Part shown: piece by piece, positions 37,351 to 49,104 of the stretch
Numbering within the stretch: position 1 is the stretch's first letter
How the letters are laid out: each line of letters starts with the position of its first letter
Source: Valencia hispanica
Lineage: Eukaryota > Chordata > Actinopteri > Cyprinodontiformes > Valenciidae
Reading direction: 5' to 3'
Assembly (NCBI GenBank): GCA_963556495.2
Contig: OY747709.1
Span: forward strand, 14,152,400 to 14,216,399
Length of the DNA: 64,000 bases
Notes under the pieces: generated by a model
Told to the model about the DNA's origin: nothing
Database searches by the model: none
Seen by the model: the letters and a program-made list of their open reading frames with translations, nothing else
Position numbers and translations under genes: made by a program

Positions 37351-38127
37351 TCTTTTCAACTCATCAGGGTTTTGTGGCTGTAGTTGAGGTCTTATTTGAG
37401 CTTTTGTGATGTTAATCAGCTGCTGCCAGTTGTAAACCACCTTGTTGCCATGGTTATCCATCATAACAAATGTCCAAAAATATAAAGTATCAGCAAAAAT
37501 CCTTCCAGCTGCACAGCATTCAAAACCAGAGAGAGCAGTTGTCCACAAAAACAATGTTTCTACCAGAAATGGAAGAATTAAAGTTTAAAAAAGAAAAAAA
37601 TATTAACCAAAGTAACAGAGCTACTCCAACATGCTGCCACCTTGAGCGGCGCAATTCCGGAATCATGTATTTTATTTATCTATCAACACTAAAAAACTGT
37701 TTTTTTATGTTGCTGATGCATAGGAGAAGTTTCACTGGATCAATATATCCTTATTAACTGCTGCTACAAAAGAGTATGTGTACAAGGCCAATAGGCAACA
37801 TCCACCGACTCATGTGTCGTGTGATGCATAGAAGGTTAGAACAGCCAAGCTGACATTCACTGAGACAGGATGGAGTGAAGGGATTCTGTTAGAAGAGCTA
37901 TTTTTAATGTAAACCTTTGACTGAGGAAAATGATTTTCATAATGAAGAGTAGTTCATCACAAAATATTCAGATATAATCAATAACAGTGACAGTGCTATA
38001 AAGAGAGCAACCAATCTCCTAGGGTTGGAACAACACGTGGATTCAGACGTAACATTTTTACAGCTCCTTCAGTTCTGAATGGAGTGACGTTTAACACATG
38101 GGGAATGTTTTATGTGCATTACATTCA
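37351..38127. other. noncoding, nothing recognised
   Basis: No supported feature; possibly more of the LINE fragment, too diverged to tell. Confidence 0.4.
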
Positions 38128-38335
38128 CCAGGCGACTGTGGATCAGTGGGTAGAGTGGGGGGATTCAACTCCAGCTTCCTGTCGATGTAAGGCAAGGCAT
38201 TTAACCCCAAGTTCAGCCTACTGGTCTGTGTATTGGTGTATAAATGTGTGCGCGTTTTGAGTGCAATTGAGTGAATGTGGCTTGGCTGTGGTTGAAGAAG
38301 TGCCATATGAACTCATTTACCACAGACAGAATTTC
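38128..38335 (+). repeat. tRNA-derived SINE
   Basis: GACTGTGGATCAGTGGGTAG holds an A-box-like promoter word and GGATTCAACTCC a B-box-like word, spaced as in tRNA-derived SINEs. It continues with GGCAAGGCATTTAACCCCAA and a 3' body (GTGTATTGGTGTATAAATGT), as in fish SINEs. No anticodon stem-loop of a working tRNA. Confidence 0.68.
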
Positions 38336-38724
38336 TAAAGGTAGCACATAAAGCAACAACACAGTGAAGGAGCATGGAGAACACAGATAAAGCAGAGCTT
38401 AAAATGAATGTTGATCCTTAAGTATGAAGAAAAAACCCCAATAAAATGAAAGGATGATCTAACAACAAATGTAATCACCCAATCGTGATGCAGTCAAACA
38501 CTAAAATCAACCACCATTGATCCGAAGATACCTGCACTATTCGGAACAACGGCAAATTCAAAGTTGTACATAAATTTCAAAGACATCGCAGGACTTGGTG
38601 TCTACAGAATGTCCAACCTTTCCGCACGTTTACCCCTACGTAGGACGTGATTTTCAATATGCTAGCATACATGGAAAGGTAGGGTGCAGCATAAACTAAG
38701 AGTTCGCAGCTGTATTGTGATGTC

Positions 38725-39651
38725 TAGGGGTGTACGGCCCAGTCGGTTCGGTACGCACATGTACCGAATGAATAAAGCTGTTTTCTACCAGAACGTTTAT
38801 GTGCGGAACTCAGAGTAGTGCAGCGTTACACAATGCAACTTTTAAGAAGTGACACCAAAACAAAAAGGAAATGACTCCCAACTATCACTAAGCTCTACTA
38901 TTTGGGAACAATAAGGGTTTCTCATGCAGCTGCATTAGAACAAGAAAGATGGACCGAACCAGAACTTTGTCGCCGAACGCGTCTCTCAACAGCAGTAAGG
39001 TCCATAACACACTCTGCACTGAACTGAATGCATTACCGGAAACAATGTCAAACTGAATGGAAAAATAACTGATACTAGAGGAAAACTAGCTGACATCCAC
39101 ATGGCTACAAGTAGCATCCAATCAGCCCAAACTCCTTATTTTGTATAAAACGCAAGTCGGTGGAATCCCCGTTGATGAGAAGAGAATTTACCAACAGCTG
39201 CCAATGCTGCATTCAAGTACAGCTGGGAGACTAGGCTGTTGGAGTAATTTATACAGGTTTATTCTCAAAAATGGGCAAAGTATTATTTAAACATTTCTAA
39301 ACATTACAAATGACTGTTTTCAAGTGGCAATATTGTTTCCACTCTGGCTATGTGTGCTTGTACTATTTTGTTTATAAAGAGAATTCTATAAAATCTCCAG
39401 TCAGTTGTATACTTTAAACTTTTTTAAGCTATAGAACATAAAATCTAATTAATTTCAGAATTTGAAAGGAAGGAATTCGGGAAAAGATATTCTTTGTTTA
39501 ACGATGATCAAAGTAAAAAAAATTTAAAAAGCCATATCCACATTTGTATTTATTTTTCTTGATTAAAAGTGTACTAAAAACATACAGAACCGTGACTTTA
39601 AAACCCCAAATACGTACCGAACCATGATGTTTGTGCACCGTTACACCCCTA
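38725..39651. mobile_element. hAT non-autonomous element with target duplication
   Basis: The 927-bp element has ends TAGGGGTGTACGG (left) and CCGTTACACCCCTA (right). It is flanked by GTGATGTC (38717-38724) and GTGATTTC (39652-39659), a 7/8 match. Sub-terminal TTCGGTACG/CGTACCGAA pairs extend the inverted repeats. The interior has no transposase. Confidence 0.88.
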
Positions 39652-39659
39652 GTGATTTC

Positions 39660-41148
39660 TTAATTTTTTAAGAAATCTCTAGTGAAAACAAGAGTTTTCA
39701 TGAATTGTTCGTCTCTAATATTTAACTCTACAATCTGGAACTATGTTTATAACTACATAATTTAGCAGCATATTATGTACTGTGCGGTGCATTTTACTTC
39801 AGGATGATCATTAGAAAGGTGATAAAATATGTTTTGTAACAAAATTTCTTCCATAAACATGAATAGGGAGAATTTTTTTTTGCTCCACACCCAATCAAAA
39901 AGCAGTTGAATGTGTATATTTACACATTAAAGTCCATAGTCTTTATTGTAAAAACTGCTATATTAAAAAGGGCATTAAAACTTGCATCAAAAACGTTATA
40001 CCCTCTCTCTCCCATCTGTAATGAAGTAATTGTGTGTAAAGCACCTCATACCGGCCAAACAAATTCCCATGGTTATCCCAGGCTAGGGTGAGTAGAGGAG
40101 CATTCATTTAGCATCGGTCTATATTTACGACTACAGCGAACAGTAGATCCAACACACTAGACCTAAAACATTTCAGCTTTCACCAGACTAGCAACCCACA
40201 GGTTCCACAAAACACGTCACCATGTTTTATTATAAGGAACATTAACCACAGGGAAATTAACATACCATTACACGAGCACATCACTGAAGCTACTTCTTAA
40301 AAGCAATTTACAGACATCCTGTTTACACCAAAACAAAATGTGTACTGAAAAAAAAAAAAAAAAAAAGAAAGATACCTGCAGTTAGGCATTTCTCCTATGG
40401 TTGCTTATGTTCCCGTTCCTGCACTGTACCATTGTGATCAACTATAATTCTCCGTTACTTGGCCAAACTATTCTTGCCGCTGATGTAGATTAATTCATTC
40501 AAACAAATCAGGGTATTGACAAATAAACTCAGCTTCTAATGATTTTTCCCAGCTGCTTGGAAGAACCATCATAGTGTTATATCACAGACACAGTACATAC
40601 TGACTGCTTTTCCTGCAATCTACACAACGTGTAGTTGTAGTTGAATAGGTCACATTATCTGATAGCAGCTTAGACATTATGTCATTTAAGTTGGCCATTG
40701 TTTCTGAGGCAGGTTTTGCCGGGGGCACAATGGGTGTCAGAAAGTGGTCCAAGTAAAACAAATAACACATTAAACCAGGCTGTAACTGGGACCAGATCCC
40801 TGCTGGGGTAAACTGGGCTCCGAACGACGGGACAGAAGGAAGTGAGCTCTGGACACACACAGCAAAAAGTGGCCAATTTTTCTCCAGACATTTATGTCTG
40901 AGAGGTTGAAAATATAAAATTCAGTTACCTTTTCTTCTTTTTGATTATACCCCCAAAAAATGTGTCCAGTCATTTTTTTCTAAAATGATCCGTTGAATAA
41001 AAAAAATTTAAAAAAAAAATAACGTTGAAGAAATTGCTGAAAATAAAGCTTTAAATAAGGAGTTTTTAAGGCAAAAAAAACTACTGTAGTTATTTCTCAC
41101 TGTAAATCATGTAGAGATGAAAAGGGAAAGCCTTTTTTATTTCCATTC
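39660..41148. other. noncoding; poly-A at 40349-40366
   Basis: No gene supported. A minus-strand frame at 40582-40860 (TMANLNDIMSKLLSDNVTYS) has no recognised motif. Confidence 0.4.
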
Positions 41149-41735
41149 AGTACGTTTACATGCACAGCTAAATCGAGCTTTTTGGAGTAATCGGACTAAA
41201 GACTTCCCTCCTGCAGCGAGCCAAGTCCCAGTTTACATGTTATTTAGAAAATCGAATTATGGAAAGAAGTGTGCCGACCACCGCAACGGTAGGTGGCGAC
41301 ATGCAACCCTTCGTGTGGCATTCTTCCAGTCCGCGTCACACACTCAGGGTAAACAAACACTTGTGGAAGAGAAGCCGACGTAGTAAAACAAAAATGGATG
41401 ACGACAAACGCTGCCGCGCTGTACATTTGTTACATTCTGTACCGTTTGATCGTATTACATCAATTATTACAGCGCATTATTACAGCGTACTACATTGCTT
41501 TTTTTGTTGATTACGGGGCTTGCGAGCTCGTCCTTTCCTGGAGGGGCAGGGCACAGCTCCTGATAGCTCGGCTTCTCAAGGCGAGAGTATACATGCAGAG
41601 AAATTCGAATTTCTAACCGCATTATCTAGCTGCAGTAGTCGAGCTTCTGAAACTCCAGTTCGGTTCGACTCCAGCCAGACTAAGGTGTATACATGCATTT
41701 TAAAAGTCTGATTTCAGTCGGACTATGGCAATAAT
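41149..41735. repeat. unclassified repeat-like block
   Basis: CAGTACGTTTACATGCACAG at the left, and the word ATACATGCA recurring at about 41589 and 41691, with TCGGACTAA/TCGGACTAT near both sides. It resembles MITE sub-terminal sequence, but target duplications and paired ends were not identified. Confidence 0.35.
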
Positions 41736-42146
41736 GAAACATAATTTTTTGTTAATCCCCAAGCGAACCATCGCCGTAACTTCACGTCGGTCAGATCTCA
41801 CAGCAAGGGAGCAGCGGAGGAAGTTGTTCCGGATAAATGTTTTAGTGACTCAGGTAAAGGTTGCATCCCGTTTTGAACCGATCCTCGACACACTAAAACA
41901 GTAAACGTACCAATAATAAACCAAATAAAATACTACGATCAGTTGTCTTAAGCAGGACTCCCCTCTCCCGGCTGGCTGCGAATCCGTTACAGAGAGACAC
42001 AGGAAACTTACCCAGGTCGCGCTGCTAACAACACCTGTGGCTTTTAAAACGTCCCCCTCGGTTCTGCCCCCGGTCCTCAGAAGCGAAAAACGCTTTAAAA
42101 ACACAACAGGGTTGGATAGGCCAGCCGGCTGAAATGAGTAGAATAA

Positions 42147-42345
42147 GGCCCCGTTTACACGAAAGAAAAACGCAGATATTTCCCTGCGGTTTGGCCTCTC
42201 ATTTACACGAAAACCCCGTTTTTATCACAGAAAACGATTATTTCTAAAAACTCCGGCCAAAGCGGAGATTTGCGTTTTCTTTGTCTTAAGTGTTTGTGTG
42301 TGGACAGAAATAACCAGAGTTTTCAGCTCATTTTTAATAACGCAA
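42147..42345. repeat. MITE-like fragment (GGCCCCGTTTACACG)
   Basis: Dense GTTTACACGA, AAAACG and GGAGATTTGCGTTTTC words typical of a fish MITE end. A similar word set occurs at 45430-45540. No opposite end found. Confidence 0.4.
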
Positions 42346-42786
42346 AATAAAACATTACTTATTAACATTTAAATGATTATTTATCATATTTAAAAAGCTA
42401 AAATTAAATGCCTTACTTTCTTACTTACATCCATTAAAACTCACTTGACAAGCATAAAAGATTTCTCTACTTAACATTTCTCGTCTTTGTCATTTCGTCT
42501 TTTTCCACTTGCTGTTGAGTTTGATCAGCAGTTCACTGCATGGCAGTGCTGATTCCAGTATTACTACAGTGCAGTATTTTGTTTTGAGTGCAGTCATTTT
42601 TGAGAATCCTGCCTCACACAAATATGTCGACGTGAAAGGAAGGAGAATCTTCAAGGCGACTTCACAGAGTTGAGGATATTCCTGCATCAATGCTGCCCAG
42701 AATGACGAAAGAGGGGAGGAGCTAAAGAGTTCCTTCAGTCTACTGTCATTCTTCAGCTCAATAAGCTGGTCCTGCATATCAACTGA

Positions 42787-43665
42787 CATAGTGTGACCAT
42801 ATTTTGATTTCCAAAAAAAGAGGACATCTGGCACAGTACTGAAACACTTTCAGGATTTGGCCAAGACTTTTAATTTTAACATATTTAAAGTGTGCATTCT
42901 CAATGTGGTTAGAAAAAAGATTTGACTGATTTTATAATCTCTGGAAATAAATTATAATAGAAATAATTACTCTTCTGAATTAAAAAAAGTTACCAGCAAC
43001 AATATTAGTTTACTTTTTAAATTGCACTGGACAAAAACAATCAATCTGAAATAATCTTCTGAGAAAACAAGTATTATTTTCTTTTCACTGTAATAAAAGT
43101 AAACGGCTGCAGACTCAAAAACACAATAATAAAGTGCTTACTCTGTTTAGTTTGCATCTTCATCCTCCACAGTCAGTTCATAGATGAACTCTCACTTTGC
43201 TCAGGCTTTTTGTAGTTTTTGTGTTCATGTGATCTTTGGGATATTTGCCACACAGAAACACACATCCCAGCTATGTGAATGGTGCACTCCGCCACCCATT
43301 TGTTGCGACTTGACAGTATATTTTGACTTCTTGTAAACAGCAGTAACTCGCCGCTGCGCGGCCCAGCGCTGCGCGATGCAGGATAACGCGGTGCGGTGCA
43401 ACTCGACGCAGAGCAGCGCTGCACTGTGCAATGCATGCAGCGCAGCTCGGCGCACAGCTTGCTGTCTGTGGCGTCAATAAACGGATCAGAACCAGCTCGG
43501 GAGGACGTTACTTGAGAGAAAGGCTGTCATAATGCATGCATCACACCAGTCAGTTTAAGCATGGTCCTATGAAAACAATAAAAACCCGGACATTTTCATC
43601 AGCCTATAAATCCCCCCGGATGATCCGGACAGCACATGAAAAGTGGACATGTCCGGGGAAAAGAG
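42787..43665. mobile_element. insertion inside the hAT pseudogene
   Basis: Left border resembles TAGGGTGACCATATTTTGG-type hAT ends, with AAAAAGAGGACATCTGG just inside. Near the right border GGACATGTCCGGGGAAAAGA resembles the opposite sub-terminal of that MITE type. The exact right end and target duplication were not identified, so the boundaries are approximate. Confidence 0.5.
43326..43465. repeat. GC-rich degenerate GCGCTGC/GCAGCGC cluster
   Basis: Recurring GCGCTGCGC, GCAGCGCTGC and GCAGCGCAGC words within an AT-rich setting, inside the insertion. CpG-rich; could be degenerate tandem repeats. Confidence 0.5.
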
Positions 43666-44390
43666 GATGGTTAAGGTTGGGGTTCCCTCGACTGATGCGG
43701 CCATAGAGGTCTAGTTTTACTGTGAAGGCGTGCACTTTGTCTGCAAGGAGCAAAATCTGAGTGTCGCGGCCTTGCAAAGACAGTTTAAGACCATTCAAGC
43801 GGTCAAATATAGATCAAATAGGACAGAGACACAAGCCACATAGTGTCATCCAGATGCTTCACCAGATCTGATTTGATTTATGTCAAAAACCACTTCACCT
43901 CCACCTCCTCTCGCAGCTCATACAACCGCTGTAACACCCGCCCCCCCTGGAGAGCCAGCAAACTTCAGTGTGACTCGCTGAAACCGCTTATCACCTGCAT
44001 TTGCGCTCATGATCGACAAACAAATCAAGTTTGTTCAAAACTTCTTTTTTTTTTTTTATCAGTCCAAACACATTTTAATTTCTATTCAGGAGTTATTTAT
44101 ATGCAAAACTAGAACTTTTCATGACAGTAGTTTAATAATAAAAAAAGAGAATTGCAAATATTCTTTTTCAGTTTTTTTCCTCCCATCCTGTAGCCTACTG
44201 GCGCCCCCCCCCAGGGGCTTCAGCCTTATTGGTGCTCTTAACGGTAAAATTAAGGTCGTATTCATGTTTTGTGGGAGATAGAAACACAAGCCAAACACTG
44301 TATTGCAGCCCCACTCCTCCTTAACAAGCACACACGCTGCGGGGATGGAGTGGCGACTCCTCCGCGCTAACGTGTGTTTTCGCCTTACAG

Positions 44391-44621
44391 ATATGATGGC
44401 AGAGCGAACGAAAATATCCAAAATCTGGCTTTATTTTATGAAAATAGATGCCAACAATGCACGCTGTCACATATGTAATAAAAGCTTTGCTTGCAAAGGC
44501 GGGAACACAAGTAATTTGACCAAACACCTTGCCAAAATACACCAACTACAAACCGAAAGATGCACGGTGTTTGACCGCCTGAGTGCTTCAGCAACAACAA
44601 CCTCTGAATCAGATACAACAG
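44391..44621 (+). pseudogene. BED zinc-finger exon of a ZBED/hAT gene
   Basis: An exon bounded by an acceptor-like CGCCTTACAG and a donor ACAG/GTATGT. It starts two bases before ATG-ATG (44393) and encodes about 76 residues: MMAERTKISKIWLYFMKI, then CHICNKSF with GGNTSNLTKHLAKIH (C-x2-C ... H-x4-H BED finger), and a Ser/Thr-rich tail. BED fingers are the N-terminal DNA-binding domains of hAT transposases and their domesticated ZBED relatives. The frame is intact, but no catalytic exon follows within 3 kb on the plus strand, so I treat it as an orphan mobile-element exon. Confidence 0.6.
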
Positions 44622-44799
44622 GTATGTATGTTTGTATGCAAAGCAAACACGTGAAGCATGGACTTAAGTTTGCCATTTCATTCTTAGAATTAATAAATGC
44701 TGGATATTTTGAACAACAGTTTCCTTCTTATCAAAGTTTAAAAAAAATCTTAAACTACAGTTCATTATTTGTGTTTTTCCCCTTTTGTTTTAGTCTTTC

Positions 44800-44902
44800 A
44801 AAAACAAAAAGCATCGATAAGGATACAGATAAAGTACCGGATTGATAAGGAGTATCGTTCAGAGTAGTAGTATCGATAAATCATTAACGATACCCATCCC
44901 TA
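44800..44902. repeat. hAT right-end repeat (TAGGGATGGGTATCG type)
   Basis: Ends AACGATACCCATCCCTA, the complement of a TAGGGATGGGTATCG terminus; GTATCGATAAAT is sub-terminal. It may be the right end of the element that carried the BED exon at 44391; the left end was not found. Confidence 0.5.
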
Positions 44903-45429
44903 GTCACATGGCTGCTTGTAGTCACGTGAATCCACCCATCCAGTCTGTAATGTAGTACAGCCTCTTAAAGGGACATGAGCATCGCCAACCTACACACATC
45001 TTTTCACTTTTCAAAAAAGCAGAATAGACCGAGCAGCAGCTTGTACGCCTCATATTATTATCAGTCATGCAGCTGGTTCTGGATATGCATGGTTTCCAGT
45101 ATATTATTTACCATTTCCCAGTTGCTACTGATGCAGCGCGCCGTGATCAAGGCCATATCCAGAGTTTCTAAATTTGTGAGATCCACCCAGGAGCGTAACC
45201 AGCATCTCAAAAGTGTGGGGGACAAATTCTTCAGAGGTCTATTGAGTGATTTATCATCCTCTCGCATTCAATCGCACCTTTCTTCAACGGCTAAAGAACC
45301 TTTTAAACCCCTGTTGCACGATGAGTGTGCTGTCTTAGTTATCAGGAGTATTAATAGTGGTTCAAAGACAGTTATTAATTACCATTATTACCATTACTAT
45401 TATTATTAGGGGCAGTGCCCTCATAGCTG

Positions 45430-45545
45430 ACTAAGGGGCTGTTTACATAACAACGTTGCCGTTTGTGTTTGAATACACGGGTGAAAACGCACTGCGTTTA
45501 CACGACGGGGCGCGCAATGGAAAACGATGTAGTACATATGCCCGG
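45430..45545. repeat. MITE-like fragment
   Basis: GGGGCTGTTTACATAACAAC, then ACGGGTGAAAACGC and GTTTACACGACGG. Resembles fish MITE ends; single end only. Confidence 0.38.
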
Positions 45546-47195
45546 CCTTTAGATGGCAGTGGGCCCGAATTTAGTCAGTCTAAGGCAGCAATTGGGTTTT
45601 CTCTTACAACATGTAAACCCAACTAAGTGATATTATTTGATCATAATGGCCAACCGCAAGATTTTGGGAATATGCCACAAAAATCCCTTTAACACCATTG
45701 TGTTTTATGCCTGAAGTTGGATCCACCTTTTTATTCCCCATGTATCCATCTTTATCTCACTCATAGCTAAAACAATGCTTTACAGTAATAAATGCTGTAT
45801 TTTCTGAGAAAATTAACATAACTGCCAAAACTGTTGATAAAGTGCTCTATTTGTTTGTGCTCAGTGATGGAGATGTACTAAAAAGATGCAAATCATCTCT
45901 ACAGAACGGACATATTAAATCACTGTCTCATCTGGATATTACTTTTGTTCTTATCTTGCAGTTAAATGTCATCTCAGCTGTAGAGCAAATGAGTTCACAT
46001 TTTTATTGCAGTCATTTCTCTAGAATTCAGCGGCACCGATAATGACTTTGATCGAATCCTAATTTGCTTCTTGGAGAAAACCCCAAACTGTTAAGAAGGA
46101 TAAACAACAACACGAGGTTCACAGCTCACTTCAGGACAAAAAGCAGAGAGAGGAACAGGTAGTAAAAATACAGGTGAGAAAGAAAGAAAACCTGTCAGCC
46201 AGGTACAGATGCTCAATATATTCAGTGAATGTAGCACACTGACCAATAGCATGAAGGTATTAATTTAAGAAAAAGGGCCAGATAAGGTTTTATAGGGAAA
46301 CCCACAAGGCAATAAGTTGTTTTTACAGCACAAAAATCACTTCATTTCAGAGCTGCATGATATCAGGTTAGCTTGCAGTCTTGATGCCAAATATTGCAAC
46401 AAAGCTGTCTTTTGTGATTGCAATACTGCCCACGTTGATAGTGACATAATTAATCTGATTTGAATAACAACTCAAGAATGTATTTTTCCTAATACAGTTG
46501 ATTATTTCTAAAGCAAGACGTATGAATAAGTACACTGCTTTATGTAAGATGGTCATTAAACATACTATTTTTGTTCTGATCAGCCTGCATGATGGAGATA
46601 GTCCTTGTATTGTGCAAACTTCCTAACAAGTGGCATCATGTGCCTGCAGTAAAACCAGAATCTCATCTGTATCATCTTCTCCGATTAGAGTAACCAGTCA
46701 CAGCTTCTGTCTAAGTAAAATATAGGAGGTTTATTAGTATTTCATGTTAGTACTTGAAACAAAAAGCAGGGAATTATAAGAGCAGAACATCCTGTAGAAA
46801 CAAGAGTCACCTAATAAAGTTCTTGTAGTAAGGTGATTTCTTTAAAGCAAATATTAAAACAAAACAAAAAACTTCCTAAGGAATACAGAACCACCCCTAT
46901 TTTTCCTCACTTTTTAATTTAATGGAGTTGTAGTTTATATGCACGAGAGATGAAGCAGAAATTATTCTTAAGTATGTCGTATAGTACTTTGTAATGAAAA
47001 TATTTGAAGTGGATTAGCCCCCACTTTGCCAGGAGCCTCATGTTGTCCTCCATTTCAACTCCTTTTCCCCAAACTGTGGAAAACCAAAGGCTCCATCACT
47101 AAAAACAGCACTTTAACATGAATGCAAAAAGCACATTTAAAGCGACACAGATTTTAAACACAAAGAAAACCCAAAAAACCATGAACATACCCTTC
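45546..47195. other. noncoding; possible hAT MITE end at 46348
   Basis: CAGAGCTGCATGATATCAGG at 46348 resembles a fish hAT-MITE start; no partner. Otherwise nothing recognised. Confidence 0.4.
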
Positions 47196-47600
47196 CGGTA
47201 ATATGCTGACTTTTTGCATTTCTGGTGAAACACTGATGTTTTGATTTGATCCATCCAGCTGAATGCAGGAGATCCTCTCTCTCATCCCCACTGAGTGCAC
47301 AGGGCGCCACACAGATGGGGGTATCTGAATAACTGGAATTACTGCCTCATAGTTGTACAAATCCTGTAATTTTCTCAATGTGACTTGAAATTTAAAGTCC
47401 GGCCCTGTTCTCTCCCTGGTCGAAAGCTTAGTGCGCCGTATTCTGAGAGAAAAGGATAAGTCCTCCCGGTATGCCTTGTAGTTCATACCCACCCTCATCC
47501 TCTCTAAAAGGTAAAAAGGTGAATTCCTCCGAGTATTACTTCCATGTGCTAAGAGACCGAGAGGTGAACTGAGCAGAGAGGGATTTGCAGGAATGGTCAC
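47196..47600 (-). other. unrecognised long open frame with splice-donor-like end
   Basis: From ATG at 47600 the frame runs about 135 codons to a strong donor-like GGAAGG/GTATGT near 47196. Without splicing it would continue to 148 codons. It includes LLERMRVGMNYKAYREDLSF, LRIRRTKLSTRERTGPDFKF and PPSVWRPVHSVGMRERISCI. I do not recognise a domain. It could be an exon of an unannotated gene, a 5' noncoding exon of vdr carrying a chance frame, or mobile-element coding sequence. A donor at that point would leave phase 2, which does not join in frame to the vdr first coding exon. Confidence 0.35.
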
Positions 47601-48039
47601 ACTCCACTAGATTCCCTCAAGAAACTGAAGCATGCCACGCTCCTATAGGGAGAGTCCATCCATTCAAAACATGGCAATATACAATCACACACTAGTCAAA
47701 CAATGTTTTCTTTTTATTAAATATTATTTTTCTCCAAAGGTTGACAGTTGATCTATTTTCCACAGGATGAGTCCGTAGAGCCGGCGGCTCTTTTGTTGTG
47801 CAGGAAGAATAGTGGAAATGGTAACATCAGACCAAGGGGACAGCTTAATGTCTGCAGCAGCAGTGAGAAGGGGACTCCTCCTAGTTCGTCTAGACTGCCA
47901 AGCATGCAGGTGTAAATCAATAAGCCGCCTCGCTGCACCAACACAAGTTCACCGCTAAAGCACACTGGAATCCAAAGCGCAATTTGTAAAATGTTTTATG
48001 TAACTTGGAAACAAACTGCAAGCTTTTAGTTAAACAGAG
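47601..48039. other. noncoding, nothing recognised
   Basis: No supported feature. Confidence 0.4.
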
Positions 48040-49104
48040 ACGGTGCCTTACAGTCCCTCGTTAAATAGGCTACTCTTTATCACTTTATAGCCACAAACTT
48101 CACTGCATTTCAGTGGGACCTAATATGAAATTACCTAAAAATATAAAAGTGTACAGTTATGAAGAAAATGATACATAGTTTTAACATTTTGATGGCTTAA
48201 TATGGAAGAAATATAGTCTCATTAGAATCAGACTTTTAGACATTGAACTTATATCACATAATTTTTATCCTTTGCAATTATCTATATTGTCTTTGTTTTT
48301 ATATACTTTAAATTCATCTTCAAAAATTTGCCTGCAAATGTGGTGACCTTCTGACGACCCTAAGCCAAAGTAATCAGAATAGACAACATTTTTTGCCAAT
48401 CAAATGTCGCCCCTTTAATGGACGCACCTCTGGCACAGGACAGGCACTGGTGTCATGTGATCAAAGGAGAGTAATCTGATTGGCTAAAAGCCACTAGACT
48501 CGATTTGGTCATGATTTCTTTGGCTTGGGGTCACCAGAGGGTCACCACATATGCAGGCAAATTTTTGAAGGTGAATTTAAAGTATTAAAAACAAATCATA
48601 CATAATTGCACAGGATAAAAATTCAGTGTTATAAATGTAATATCTTAAAAAAGTCTGATTCTAATAAGACTAAACTTCTTCCATTCATTAAAAAGTATCT
48701 GAAAAGTGTGGCGTACATTTGGATTCAGGCCCCTCTGAGTCAACACTTTGTAGAATGAGTTTTTGCTGTAATTACATCTACAAAGCTTTCAGTAAAGTAG
48801 CCAAAGCTACGACAAGTCAGCGCATCTTAATTTTCAAGTCTTGCAACAGATTCTCAATATGATTCAGTCTGGACTTTGACTAGGCCATTCTAAAACATAA
48901 ATACGCTTTGAGTGAAAGCATTGCATTGAAGCTCTGGCTGTATGTAAGCCAAAAAAATGACATTTAGCGTCATCTGGCTATATTATCTTCTATATTGTGG
49001 CTGTGTCCCCAACAATGGCTTGTGGAAAAATGCACGTGGCATCTTGTTTGGCTTTTCTTGAAAATCCCAATGTCAATACACAAAGGTTTGTGGTTGTAAC
49101 CAGA
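48040..49104 (-). mobile_element. Tc1-like element, copy C, interrupted by a MITE
   Basis: Minus-orientation Tc1 relic of the family at 11015 and 14473. The left part (48040-48196) matches the 3' UTR/terminal repeat; after the nested MITE the sequence resumes with CTGAAAAGTGTGGCGTACAT, then the complement of the transposase C-terminus and LDFD/SPD region (GATTCAGTCTGGACTTTGAC). It ends with GGTTTGTGGTTGTAACCAG. A large internal part is missing and no frame is open. Confidence 0.78.
48201..48687. mobile_element. fold-back MITE flanked by TTAA, nested in Tc1
   Basis: The 487-bp element has imperfect inverted repeats of about 165 bp. The left arm contains TTCAAAAATTTGCCTGCAAA and GTGGTGACCTTCTG; the right arm carries the complement. 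Outer ends are TATGGAAGAA and its near complement. TTAA lies on both sides (48197-48200, 48688-48691), the signature of piggyBac-like or Kolobok-like insertion. The interior is noncoding. Confidence 0.85.

Larger units (their letters stand above)
42490..43970 (-). pseudogene. ZBED5-like hAT transposase pseudogene, split by insertion
   Basis: Minus-strand coding relics occur in two parts. The upstream part (about 43970-43670) reads VLQRLYELREEV, SDLVKHLDDTMWLVSLSYL and LNGLKLSLQGRDTQILLLAD, resembling the central region of ZBED5-type hAT proteins. The downstream part (about 42780-42490) reads QDQLIELKNDSRLKELFSSS, LSSFWAALMQEYPQLCEVAL and LPFTSTYLCEAGFSKMTALK, the hAT C-terminal dimerisation region. 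Between them, from about 42787, lies foreign DNA starting TAGTGTGACCATATTTTG, itself a hAT-type end. Stops occur in both parts. No BED finger is on this strand. Confidence 0.7.

Noticed and set aside
38128..38335. Possible tRNA gene
   Set aside because: Only A- and B-box-like words survive; it lacks a cloverleaf and has a SINE body.
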